Notes under the pieces: model-generated
The model's input: the letters and a program-made list of their open reading frames with translations, nothing else
What the model was told of the DNA's origin: nothing
Databases searched by the model: none
In this document: in pieces, positions 37,807-45,628 of the stretch
How positions within the stretch are numbered: position 1 is the first letter of the stretch
Layout: each line of letters starts with the position of its first letter
Position numbers and translations under genes: made by a program
Assembly (NCBI GenBank): GCA_046704385.1
Contig: JBJKSB010000036.1
Span: forward strand, 67,108-131,107
DNA: 64,000 bases
Origin: GH45 sp046704385
GTDB taxonomy: Bacteria > Bacteroidota > Bacteroidia > Bacteroidales > SZUA-534
Direction: 5' to 3'

Positions 37807-38718
37807 CTAAATGCGCAAAATATTTGCTGCATGTTTAAGTACCTTAAGGTTCAATGGAACCCTTCCCACTACTTCCCCATCCATTTCAATGGGACAATCG
37901 GCCATGGTGCTTGAAATAGTACATTCGCTTATTTCATGGTAGAATAACTCTTTAATATTTATTCTCTTGCATTTTTTTAACCGGGGCATAAAAAATAAAA
38001 ACTGCAGAATATTGATATTTCGGGCTATAACCACGTTTGCCTTCCCATCGTCAAGCTGTGCATCAGGTGAAATACCCAGGCCACTTCCAAAATATTTTCC
38101 ATTATTCACAGCAATTAAAAGCACATTGCCTTTAAAATTAAGCTCCGGCGACGTTACTTCAACAGGAATGCGTTTAAATAAAAAAAACGACCTTATGATA
38201 TTGTAGAAATAAGTAAAATTGCTGCCCCAGGTTTTTCCGCTGGTATTCATAAATTTACATACCAACCCGCCTAATCCGATATCGAATGAATTGTCATAAT
38301 AACGTATCTGCTCCTGTCTATCCTCAAAGTACTTTGCCTGCACAATATCCAGGGGAACTATTTCATTTTTTTTGATAACCTGGTAAAGATGTTCCATGCT
38401 TTCAACTCTGCCTGCTGTGCGCGAAAAATCATTTCCTGAACCTCGCGAAAAAGCTATTAAAACAGTTTTTTTACGAAGTTTTTCGGGCGCTCTCATATAA
38501 CCATTTACCACCTCGCTAAAAGTACCATCACCACCAACACCCACTAGGTAATCCAGTTCATGATTTACTAAATCGCTGACAATCTCAATAGCATGCTCAC
38601 TCCTGCGTGTAAACTTTAAAAATACTTCAAATTCGTTTTGAAAATACCTGGTAATGTTCGACCTGAATTTATCGGGCTCACGTAAATTTCCCCGGACGAT
38701 GAATGCGATTTTTTTCAC
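37807..38718 (-). CDS. Diacylglycerol kinase-catalytic domain lipid kinase (YegS/DgkB-like)
   Basis: A 303-residue protein with the DAGK catalytic domain. The nucleotide loop GGDGT is at 62-66, and the GSGNDFSR motif at 93-100. The C-terminal part (IGLGGLVCKFMNT, LLIAVNNGKYFGSGLGISPDAQLDDG, DGEVVG) is the usual beta-sandwich domain. The length is typical. It phosphorylates diacylglycerol, sphingosine-like lipids or another lipid. Bacteroidota make sphingolipids, so such a substrate is possible, but the sequence does not show it. The start lies six bases after the stop of a small upstream gene, so the two are co-transcribed. Confidence 0.9.
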   Translation of the reverse strand: MKKIAFIVRGNLREPDKFRSNITRYFQNEFEVFLKFTRRSEHAIEIVSDLVNHELDYLVGVGGDGTFSEVVNGYMRAPEKLRKKTVLIAFSRGSGNDFSRTAGRVESMEHLYQVIKKNEIVPLDIVQAKYFEDRQEQIRYYDNSFDIGLGGLVCKFMNTSGKTWGSNFTYFYNIIRSFFLFKRIPVEVTSPELNFKGNVLLIAVNNGKYFGSGLGISPDAQLDDGKANVVIARNINILQFLFFMPRLKKCKRINIKELFYHEISECTISSTMADCPIEMDGEVVGRVPLNLKVLKHAANILRI

Positions 38719-38724
38719 TAAAAA

Positions 38725-38928
38725 TTATATTATCTGAAATAAACCATCAATGTCATCAACTGGAATAACTTTTTCTTTCCTGACATCGTCAATTGCCTTT
38801 ATTGTCACCTCATTTGAAATTTCTTCAAGGTTAACAAATTCATTATTCCTGGCGTAATCCTTTAATAATTTTAAAAAAGTTTTAGCTTTTGAGCTTTTAT
38901 CATTTATATCGATAGCAAATGAACTCAT
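38725..38928 (-). CDS. Small orphan antitoxin-like protein
   Basis: A 67-residue acidic, mostly helical protein (SSFAIDINDKSSKAKTFLKLLKDYARN, then NEVTIKAIDDVRKEK). The layout, a short beta strand, then helices, then a charged C-terminal tail, resembles the small antitoxins found in front of RelE/ParE-type toxins in Bacteroidota. No toxin gene follows; the DAG-kinase-like gene does, after six bases. A DUF2442 relic lies just upstream. The antitoxin idea is a weak inference. The ORF itself is well supported by its tight spacing to the next gene. Confidence 0.55.
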   Translation of the reverse strand: MSSFAIDINDKSSKAKTFLKLLKDYARNNEFVNLEEISNEVTIKAIDDVRKEKVIPVDDIDGLFQII

Positions 38929-38993
38929 AACATCAGATTTTGTCGATTATTAACAAAAATAACAAAATTTTTAAGTCGCACACAATGCCATGA

Positions 38994-39128
38994 GGATGGG
39001 AAAATTATCGAATTCAATATTTTGAGTTGTTTATTAAATTCACGCTAAATCCATTTACCATCGAATGGGAGAACGGTGCCGATTTCTCTCCTGAATTTCT
39101 TTACGAAATAGGAACCCCCATCCAATAA
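38994..39128 (+). pseudogene. DUF2442 C-terminal relic
   Basis: The plus strand, in the frame ending at TAA 39126-39128, reads KFTLNPFTIEWENGADFSPE followed by FLYE, which matches the conserved end of DUF2442 proteins (I-x-W-x-N-G-A-D-x-x-P-E-x-L-Y-E). The frame is open only back to a TGA at 38991 and no start or N-terminal half is visible, so this is a fragment. DUF2442 genes often pair with DUF4160 genes as presumed toxin-antitoxin modules; no DUF4160 is seen here. Confidence 0.7.
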
Positions 39129-39225
39129 TAGTCTTTTTTTAAACATACTTTAAAAATCTTTATAACATATCATTTTAGAGTTCTTTTCTGCGTCCCTTTC
39201 CTAATTTTACCGCAAAACGAATATA

Positions 39226-41283
39226 ATGATACATCCAAAACTTTTGAACCCGAACAGCATAGCCGTAATTGGCGGTTCGGACGATATCCATAAACCAGGC
39301 GGTAAGGTTTTATCTAATTTACTCGACAGTAATTTTAAAGGCCCTGTTTATGTAGTAAATCCCAAATCATCAATGGTGCAGGGATTAACCTCATTTGCTG
39401 ATGTTAACGATTTGCCACAAACCGATTTGGCTATACTTGCCATACCGGCAAAATTTTGCCCACAAACAGTAGAGGTCCTGGCTGACCAAAAAGAAACCCG
39501 CGCATTTATAGTAATATCGGCAGGTTTTAGCGAAGAGAATGAAGAAGGAACCCAATATGAACATGAAATGGTAGAAACTATTAATCGTGTCGGAGGTTCA
39601 TTAGTTGGGCCGAATTGCATCGGCGTATTGAATCAAAATTATTGCGGGGTATTTACCAGTCCCATTCCAAAACTTAACCCCAAAGGCTGTGATTTCATCT
39701 CTGGTTCGGGGGCTACGGCAGTATTTATTATGGAAGCCGGTATTCCAAACGGCTTAACGTTTTCGAGTGTATATTCCGTAGGAAACAGTGCACAAATGGG
39801 TGTGGAAGATGTGCTTAAACATCTGGATGAAACTTTTGATCCGGATAAAAGCTCAAAGGTTAAATTGTTATATATGGAAAGCATTAAAAAACCCGATTTG
39901 CTTTTAAAACATGCTGCATCATTAATCCGGAAAGGATGTAAAATTGCTGCTATTAAAGCAGGAGGCTCTGAGGCTGGAGGCCGAGCCGCTTCATCACACA
40001 CCGGCGCCCTGGCCAAAGACGATTTGGTGGTACATGCTTTATTACGCAAAGCAGGAATTGTAAGGTGTTTCAGCCGCGAAGAACTCACCCTGGTGGGCAG
40101 TATTTTTATGCATAAGGAATTAACGGGTAAAAACATAGCCGTGGTTACTCATGCCGGTGGACCGGCCGTGATGCTTACCGATGCACTTTCGAATGGTGGA
40201 CTAAACATACCCAAAATTGATGGCCCAAAAGCTGATGCCTTATTGGAAAAACTATACCCGGGCTCGTCGGTTTCAAATCCCATCGATTTTCTGGCCACGG
40301 GTAATGCCGAACAATTAGGCCACATAATTGATGCCTGTGAAAATGATTTTGATCATATTGATGCTATTTGTGTAATTTTTGGTAGTCCGGGCCTGTTTAA
40401 TGTGACGGATGTATATAATCTGTTACACGAAAAAATGCTGACCTGCAAAAAGCCTATCTACCCAATTTTACCATCGGTAATAAATGTAAAAGATGAAATT
40501 GATGATTTCCTGGCCAAGGGCCATATAAATTTTCCTGACGAAGTAGCTTTTGGCGATGCATTGGCAAAAATTCATAATACCTTCAAACCACAGGAAGAGC
40601 ACCCTGTTCATCCCGGGTTGGATGAAAAGGCCATCCGTAAAATAATTGACGAGGCTGAGAACGGATATCTTGCTCCGGTAAAAGTTCAGGAATTACTTGA
40701 TGCCGCAGGAATTCCAAGGGCTAAAGAAGCCGTTACCAACGACCTAAACAAAGCCCTGGCACTTGCCAATGAAATTGGTTATCCGCTGGCAATGAAAGTA
40801 GTTGGTCCCATACATAAAACCGATGTTGGCGGCGTTAAATTAAATATACCCGACAGCATACAGCTTACCAATGAATTTAACCGGATGATTAAAATACCGG
40901 ACACTACGGCGATACTGCTACAACCCATGCTAACCGGAATTGAGCTTTTTGTCGGTGCAAAAAATGAGGAGCGTTTCGGTCATATGGTAGTTGCCGGACT
41001 TGGTGGTATTTTTATTGAAGTGTTAAAAGATGTAATTGCCGCATTAACTCCGTTAAGTCCCGCTGATGGCCTGGCTATGATAAGTGATTTAAGATCTCAT
41101 CAAATGTTAGAGGGAATCAGGGGACAGGAACCTGTTAATAAGGAGATGTTTGCCGAAATCATTTCACGGGTATCTGCACTTTGCATGGCCGCTCCGGAAA
41201 TTTTTGAAATGGACTTAAACCCACTGCTCGGAAGGAAAGATCAGGTAATTGCGGTGGATGCACGTATCCGTATCGAAAAATAA
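39226..41283 (+). CDS. Acetate/acyl-CoA ligase (ADP-forming), fused alpha and beta subunits
   Basis: A 685-residue NDP-forming acyl-CoA synthetase. The order is a CoA-binding Rossmann domain (about 1-130, with PNSIAVIGGSDD and SAGFSEENEEG), a succinyl-CoA ligase-like flavodoxin domain (about 140-440), and an ATP-grasp domain (about 465-685, with YPLAMKVVGPIHKTDVGGVKLN and the late EMDLNPLLG). His258 in SSHTGAL is the expected phosphohistidine. It converts acetyl-CoA or another acyl-CoA to the acid with ATP formation, and is common in anaerobes. The gene stands alone. The enzyme class is firm; the preferred acyl group is unknown. Confidence 0.92.
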   Translation: MIHPKLLNPNSIAVIGGSDDIHKPGGKVLSNLLDSNFKGPVYVVNPKSSMVQGLTSFADVNDLPQTDLAILAIPAKFCPQTVEVLADQKETRAFIVISAGFSEENEEGTQYEHEMVETINRVGGSLVGPNCIGVLNQNYCGVFTSPIPKLNPKGCDFISGSGATAVFIMEAGIPNGLTFSSVYSVGNSAQMGVEDVLKHLDETFDPDKSSKVKLLYMESIKKPDLLLKHAASLIRKGCKIAAIKAGGSEAGGRAASSHTGALAKDDLVVHALLRKAGIVRCFSREELTLVGSIFMHKELTGKNIAVVTHAGGPAVMLTDALSNGGLNIPKIDGPKADALLEKLYPGSSVSNPIDFLATGNAEQLGHIIDACENDFDHIDAICVIFGSPGLFNVTDVYNLLHEKMLTCKKPIYPILPSVINVKDEIDDFLAKGHINFPDEVAFGDALAKIHNTFKPQEEHPVHPGLDEKAIRKIIDEAENGYLAPVKVQELLDAAGIPRAKEAVTNDLNKALALANEIGYPLAMKVVGPIHKTDVGGVKLNIPDSIQLTNEFNRMIKIPDTTAILLQPMLTGIELFVGAKNEERFGHMVVAGLGGIFIEVLKDVIAALTPLSPADGLAMISDLRSHQMLEGIRGQEPVNKEMFAEIISRVSALCMAAPEIFEMDLNPLLGRKDQVIAVDARIRIEK

Positions 41284-41521
41284 TTGTAAAAAAATCCGGG
41301 TATCGAATAAACCAACTTGAATATTTATTGTTTTATCCGTGGTGGATATAAACCTTTTTAGTATTCCAAACAACGAACAAGTGGTAGAAAATTTCAGGCC
41401 ATTGAAAAGTTATGGCTGTAATTAGCACATACCATTAATTAGCGTTGCCCTAAAAGGGACCAGAATTTGGAAATGAAAAAGGTTTTGAAACTTATAAATA
41501 GAAAAACTAAAGATTCAGTAC

Positions 41522-41728
41522 GTGAAGAAAAAGGATTTCCTGGTAATATTACTAATAGTTTTGGTTGCTTTGCCATTCTTTATCAATAATAATTTTTTTA
41601 AAGGATGCCTGAATTTCAATAAAAATCACAGTATTGTTTTGAGTTTTCTAAAGTTTGGAATGCTGGCTGGCTTTGGCGAATTACTTGGGCTCATTTTGCC
41701 TATTGCCAGTTTGAAAAGTGAAAAATAA
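41522..41728 (+). pseudogene. N-terminal fragment of a membrane protein (Mpv17/PMP22-like of Bacteroidota)
   Basis: From about GTG 41522 the frame reads FLVILLIVLVALPFF, then SIVLSFLKFGMLAGFGELLG, and stops soon after. I recall longer Bacteroidota membrane proteins of about 200 residues that start in this way (an FxPF segment, then SFxKFAxLAxxGExxGLR). Here the polypeptide ends after 68 residues. An ATG at 41473 opens another frame (MKKVLKLINRKTK), which would join by a frameshift. It looks like a decayed gene cut by a deletion, but a short single-membrane protein cannot be excluded. Confidence 0.5.
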
Positions 41729-41739
41729 TTCTATCTTTG
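41710..41739 (+). promoter_or_regulatory. Promoter of the flavodoxin gene
   Basis: TTTG (41710-41713), an 18-base spacer and TATCTTTG (41732-41739) give a full match to the Bacteroidota TTG-N18-TAnnTTTG promoter, 28 bases before the ATG. This is the best promoter seen in the window. It overlaps the end of the membrane-protein fragment. Confidence 0.8.
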
Positions 41740-41766
41740 TGAAACCGATGAAATAAAAAATCCGAC

Positions 41767-42288
41767 ATGAAAAATAAAATAGCGATATTATTTGGACCTG
41801 AAGGTGGTAACACGGAAAGGGTTGCAAAACTCGTTGCCAATAAAATAGGTGATGATAAAAGTGTTTTAGTTCCGGTTAAAAATGCCGATGAAAAAACAAT
41901 TTCTGCTTTCGATAATATAATATTTGGCAGTTCCACCATTGGTACCCATAACTGGTCAAATCCAAATAGCAGTGCCGACTGGGATGAATTTTTACCCAAA
42001 TTCAGGAAAATGGATTTTAAGGGTAAAGGAACTGCCATTTTTGGTTTGGGTGATCATTTGGCTTATGCCAATCACTTTGTTGATGGCATGCGTGTAATTT
42101 ATGATATACTAATAAATAGTAATGCCACAGTTTACGGGCAGTGTGATACAGATGATTATGAATTTAATGATTCGCAGGCAATAGTTGATGGGAAATTTGT
42201 TGGTTTGCCTATTGATGAAGATTTTGAAGAAGATTTGACCGAAGGTCGGATTGACAAATGGCTGAAAACATTTATTGATAATATGTAG
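41767..42288 (+). CDS. Flavodoxin (long-chain)
   Basis: A 173-residue flavodoxin. The FMN phosphate loop is FGPEGGNTERVAKLVA near residues 9-24, a variant of the usual GTxTGNTE loop. The two isoalloxazine loops are GSSTIGTHNWSNPNSSADWDEF and FGLGDHLAYANHFVDGMR, and the long-chain insertion follows (YDILINSNATVYG, DDYEFNDSQAIVDGKFVGL). It acts as a cytoplasmic one-electron carrier, often when iron is short. A strong promoter lies directly upstream. The rpoD gene follows after 36 bases and might be reached by readthrough. Confidence 0.93.
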   Translation: MKNKIAILFGPEGGNTERVAKLVANKIGDDKSVLVPVKNADEKTISAFDNIIFGSSTIGTHNWSNPNSSADWDEFLPKFRKMDFKGKGTAIFGLGDHLAYANHFVDGMRVIYDILINSNATVYGQCDTDDYEFNDSQAIVDGKFVGLPIDEDFEEDLTEGRIDKWLKTFIDNM

Positions 42289-42324
42289 CCGATATTTATG
42301 AACTAAACCCAGAAGAAAAGTTAT

Positions 42325-43188
42325 ATGAGACAACTTAAAATTACCAAGCAGGTAACCAACCGTGACACGCAATCGTTAGATAAATATCTGCATGAGATTG
42401 GAAAGGAAGAGTTGCTTACTGCAGATGAAGAGGTTGAGCTGGCGCGACTTATCAGGAAAGGGGATAACCGATCGCTGGATAAATTGATTCGGGCCAACCT
42501 GCGATTTGTAGTGTCCGTATCAAAACAATACCAAAACCAGGGACTGAGTTTACCTGATTTAATTAATGAAGGAAATTTAGGATTAATAAAAGCAGCTCAA
42601 CGATTTGACGAGACCCGTGGTTTTAAATTTATATCGTATGCCGTTTGGTGGATTCGCCAGTCAATTTTACAGGCGTTGGCTGAACAAGCCAGGATTGTCA
42701 GGCTTCCCTTAAATAAAATTGGAAGTATCAATAAAATAAATAAAACATTATCGCGCCTTGAACAAGAATTTGAACGCGAACCTTCAGCTGAAGAAATAGC
42801 TAAAACACTTGAAATGCAGCCGGAGGATGTTAAAAAGGCCATGATGACCAGTAACCGTCACGTATCAATGGATGCTCCGTTGCAGCAAGGTGAAGAGGGT
42901 AGTATGTACGAGGTAATGCCAAATAAAGATTTGCCGTTACCCGATAAAAATTTAATTACGGATTCATTACGAAAAGAAATCGAAAGGACCCTGACAACCT
43001 TATCGCAACGTGAAGCAGATATTTTAAGGCTGTATTTTGGATTAAACGGTACAGCCCCGCATACGCTTGAGGAAATTGGTGAAAAATTTGACCTTACTCG
43101 TGAAAGGGTTCGCCAGATAAAAGAAAAGGCCATACGAAAACTGAAACAAACCTCGAGATGCAGAAATTTAAAAACATATTTAGGATAA
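42325..43188 (+). CDS. rpoD: RNA polymerase primary sigma factor RpoD/SigA
   Basis: A 287-residue sigma-70 factor of the short Bacteroidota type, with no N-terminal region 1.1. It begins MRQLKITKQVTNRDTQSLD as in its relatives. Region 1.2 (YLHEIGKEELLTADEE), region 2 (NLRFVVSVSKQYQNQGL, DLINEGNLGLIKAAQRFD, FKFISYAVWWIRQSI), region 3 and region 4 (LTTLSQREADILRLYFGL, then the helix-turn-helix LEEIGEKFDLTRERVRQIKE) are complete. It directs transcription from TTG-N-TAnnTTTG promoters such as the one before the flavodoxin gene. A strong terminator follows the stop. Confidence 0.97.
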   Translation: MRQLKITKQVTNRDTQSLDKYLHEIGKEELLTADEEVELARLIRKGDNRSLDKLIRANLRFVVSVSKQYQNQGLSLPDLINEGNLGLIKAAQRFDETRGFKFISYAVWWIRQSILQALAEQARIVRLPLNKIGSINKINKTLSRLEQEFEREPSAEEIAKTLEMQPEDVKKAMMTSNRHVSMDAPLQQGEEGSMYEVMPNKDLPLPDKNLITDSLRKEIERTLTTLSQREADILRLYFGLNGTAPHTLEEIGEKFDLTRERVRQIKEKAIRKLKQTSRCRNLKTYLG

Positions 43189-43190
43189 AA

Positions 43191-43217
43191 AAAACCGGGC
43201 CAGGCCCGGTTTTTTTA
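43191..43217 (+). terminator. Terminator after rpoD
   Basis: CCGGGC/GCCCGG with a three-base loop is flanked by an A-run on the left and seven T on the right (43210-43217). It is a standard strong terminator. Confidence 0.95.
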
Positions 43218-43325
43218 TTTTCAAATATGGCACTGCATCATATGCCTTTTATTTTAAGTGGAATTTTGTGTTTTAGAGTTTTAGTGTCGGGAATTTAACA
43301 TGTTTAAGTTATCGCGTGTATTTTC

Positions 43326-43333
43326 TATATTTG
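43326..43333 (+). promoter_or_regulatory. -7 box of the rpe promoter
   Basis: TATATTTG matches TAnnTTTG and lies 21 bases before the ATG of rpe. The upstream element is poor. Confidence 0.6.
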
Positions 43334-43354
43334 CACTTAATAAAAATTTAGATT

Positions 43355-44008
43355 ATGAACAAACCTCTTGTGGCACCATCAATTTTAGCTGCCGATTTCG
43401 GCAACCTTGAACGTGATATTCAAATGATAAACAACAGTCAGGCCGACTGGATTCATGTTGATGTTATGGATGGTATGTTTGTTCCCAATATCTCGTTTGG
43501 TATGCCGGTAATTAAAGCGGTTAAAAAACTTGCTCAAAAACCGCTTGACGTGCATTTAATGATTGAGAACCCCGATCGGTATCTTGAAACTTTTAAAAAT
43601 GTGGGTGCCGATATTTTAACGGTTCATTATGAAGCATGCCGACATCTGCACCGAACCTTGCAGGCTATTAAGAAACTAGGCATGAAAGCCGGAATTACCC
43701 TGAATCCACATACTCCGGTTAATGTTTTGTATGACATTATTGGAGATGCCGATATGGTTTTAATCATGTCAGTCAATCCCGGATTTGGAGCGCAAAAGTT
43801 TATTGAACATTCATACAAAAAAATCAGCAAGCTTAAAGAACTGATTGTTAAAACAGGTTCAAATGCAATTATTGAAGTCGATGGCGGGGTTACCCTCAAT
43901 AACTTTAAAAAACTTGTACAAGCCGGTGTTGATGTTTTAGTTGCCGGTAATACGGTCTTTTCTTCCGATGATCCGGTAAAAACCATCATGGAACTGAAAA
44001 CCATTTAA
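43355..44008 (+). CDS. rpe: Ribulose-phosphate 3-epimerase
   Basis: A 217-residue TIM barrel of the usual length. It shows PSILAADFGNL, the metal and substrate motif HVDVMDGMFVPN, LDVHLMIENPDRY, MSVNPGFGAQKFI and EVDGGVTLNN, followed by the phosphate-binding VLVAGNTVF. All catalytic aspartate and histidine positions are present. It interconverts ribulose 5-phosphate and xylulose 5-phosphate in the pentose phosphate pathway. It has its own promoter box and stands alone. Confidence 0.97.
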   Translation: MNKPLVAPSILAADFGNLERDIQMINNSQADWIHVDVMDGMFVPNISFGMPVIKAVKKLAQKPLDVHLMIENPDRYLETFKNVGADILTVHYEACRHLHRTLQAIKKLGMKAGITLNPHTPVNVLYDIIGDADMVLIMSVNPGFGAQKFIEHSYKKISKLKELIVKTGSNAIIEVDGGVTLNNFKKLVQAGVDVLVAGNTVFSSDDPVKTIMELKTI

Positions 44009-44179
44009 GTCATTCATAGTCTTTTTACTACCAACCGGTAACTTAAGTAACATAGAAAATCACAATATTTCAACAAATACAACAAGCAGGTGCCGGCACT
44101 ATTGGTAGAATCAGCATGATTGATTTTTCCATAGTCGACATTTTATTTTAACAATTTCGGGTTTTTTGGTATTTATAAG

Positions 44180-44187
44180 TACTTTTG
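44180..44187 (+). promoter_or_regulatory. -7 box before the arylsulfotransferase-like cassette
   Basis: TACTTTTG matches TAnnTTTG and gives a predicted transcript start near 44194. It therefore rules against the upstream in-frame TTG at 44185 as translation start. No good upstream element was seen. Confidence 0.5.
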
Positions 44188-44217
44188 CTCCGCAAAAAAA
44201 AATTGAAACTATTTAGA

Positions 44218-45489
44218 ATGACCAAAATACTAAAGGTAATTTCGACGACTGTAATAATTTTATTCATCCTGTCATTCTTCGGCTGGATGGTTTTTCATAT
44301 TTCAAAAGATGATAAAAATTTTGGCTTTTTAACTGGTCCGATAAAGTTTATGTACACCTTCCCCGATCAGTTTTCACGGTCGGTTGAAGAGGTTCAGACG
44401 CTGCCAAAAACTTTTGTGAAAACACCTGCTGATTTTGAGCCGATAAACAAACTTGACACCAATATAATTGCGCTTTCTACCTATTCCGATACCAGCGATT
44501 CCCGCTCCATCGTATTATGGAACCTGAAAAATGATTCTGTTTTATACAAATGGACTATTAAAAATCCATACCAGGAGCACGACAGGATATTAAACCCGAT
44601 ACTCTTACCTCATAAAAACCTGGTTTTGTCGTTTGACGGAAAAGCCCTGATGCGTATTGATTCTCTTTCGAAAATTATCTGGAAACGCGATACTATCTGG
44701 GCTCACCATGCATTTAATATGGACAATCATGGGAATCTCTGGCTATGTACATTCCCACCTGTTTTTTATGCCACCGGGCTATATAAACTGAATGGCCGAA
44801 GTGTTTTTTATAAAGACAACTCTATCACCAAAGTGGATGCCGAAACCGGCAAAATATTATTTCAGAAATCGGTAACACAAATTTTGAGGGAAAATAACCT
44901 GTCGCACTATCTTATAAAAGCCATGGCGATAAGGGATCCTATACATATTAATGATGTGGAACCGGCTTTAAAAACCACTCCTTTTTACAAAGAAGGTGAT
45001 GTATTTATAAGCGCCAGACAACCATCATTTATTTTGCACTACCGGCCTTCGACCAACAAGGTGTTACAGGTGATAGAAGGTCCTTTTGTAAGTCAGCACG
45101 ATGTAGATATTTTGAACGATCATACGCTGGTATGTTTTAACAACAACTATTATGATGTTTCAAGCTCCGACAGCGATCTGCCTCCGCACGATTCTCTAAG
45201 ACTTTCCGTTGCCGGGGATTTTTATTCCGATATAGTTTCATACGATTTAGCCAACCATACTTTTTCGTTTATAGGTGATTCCATTTTTCGGGCCAATAAA
45301 ATTTTTAGTTTTACCGAAAGTCTGGTCGATTTTCTAGACCCCGACACTTATTTTGTGGAAGAACAAAATACAAGCATACTTTGGATCATAAAAAATAATC
45401 AGGTTATTTATAAAAATGTGTTTAAGTCGCAACATGAAGGTTATCATCATTTGTCGAACTGGACCAGAATAATTAAAAATTATGAGTAG
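44218..45489 (+). CDS. Arylsulfotransferase (ASST)-like membrane-anchored protein
   Basis: A 423-residue protein from ATG 44218 with one N-terminal membrane helix (about 7-28); the rest is probably periplasmic. It has the repeated-blade pattern of ASST-family beta propellers: ILLPHKNLVLSFDG, WAHHAFNMDNHGNLW (His163/His164), INDVEP, GDVFISARQPSFILHY and PFVSQHDVDILNDHTLV (His294 region). The family moves sulfate between phenolic compounds through a histidine, but many distant members have unknown roles. It is translationally coupled to a 48-residue peptide and a sulfotransferase, which supports a role in sulfation or a related surface modification. The exact catalytic histidine is not assigned. 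Confidence 0.75.
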   Translation: MTKILKVISTTVIILFILSFFGWMVFHISKDDKNFGFLTGPIKFMYTFPDQFSRSVEEVQTLPKTFVKTPADFEPINKLDTNIIALSTYSDTSDSRSIVLWNLKNDSVLYKWTIKNPYQEHDRILNPILLPHKNLVLSFDGKALMRIDSLSKIIWKRDTIWAHHAFNMDNHGNLWLCTFPPVFYATGLYKLNGRSVFYKDNSITKVDAETGKILFQKSVTQILRENNLSHYLIKAMAIRDPIHINDVEPALKTTPFYKEGDVFISARQPSFILHYRPSTNKVLQVIEGPFVSQHDVDILNDHTLVCFNNNYYDVSSSDSDLPPHDSLRLSVAGDFYSDIVSYDLANHTFSFIGDSIFRANKIFSFTESLVDFLDPDTYFVEEQNTSILWIIKNNQVIYKNVFKSQHEGYHHLSNWTRIIKNYE

Positions 45490-45628
45490 TTTTTTATACA
45501 TAGGACCCGGTCTGGGAATCGGGACAATCATTCTGATATTTATAATCGCCGGTATAGTGATTTTTTCATTCGGTTATATTTTTTGGCTGAAAATCAAAAG
45601 ATTCTTTAAAAAAAAGAACAATAAATGA
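45482..45628 (+). CDS. 48-residue membrane peptide between ASST-like and sulfotransferase genes
   Basis: An ORF of 48 codons that starts inside the end of the ASST-like gene (overlap 8 bases) and ends with TGA overlapping the sulfotransferase ATG (ATGA). It begins MSSFLYIGPGLGIG, has one membrane helix (TIILIFIIAGIVIFSFGYIFW) and a very basic tail ending in FFKKKNNK. The overlaps on both sides strongly support translation. The YIGPG start resembles tiny peptides I recall beside periplasmic transferases and phosphatases in other bacteria. It is possibly an assembly or anchoring subunit. It is too short for most gene callers. Confidence 0.75.
   Translation: MSSFLYIGPGLGIGTIILIFIIAGIVIFSFGYIFWLKIKRFFKKKNNK

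Noticed and set aside
41341..41425. Short frame with VENFRPLKSYG between the acyl-CoA ligase and flavodoxin genes
   Set aside because: It is too short, has no start context and matches nothing I can name.
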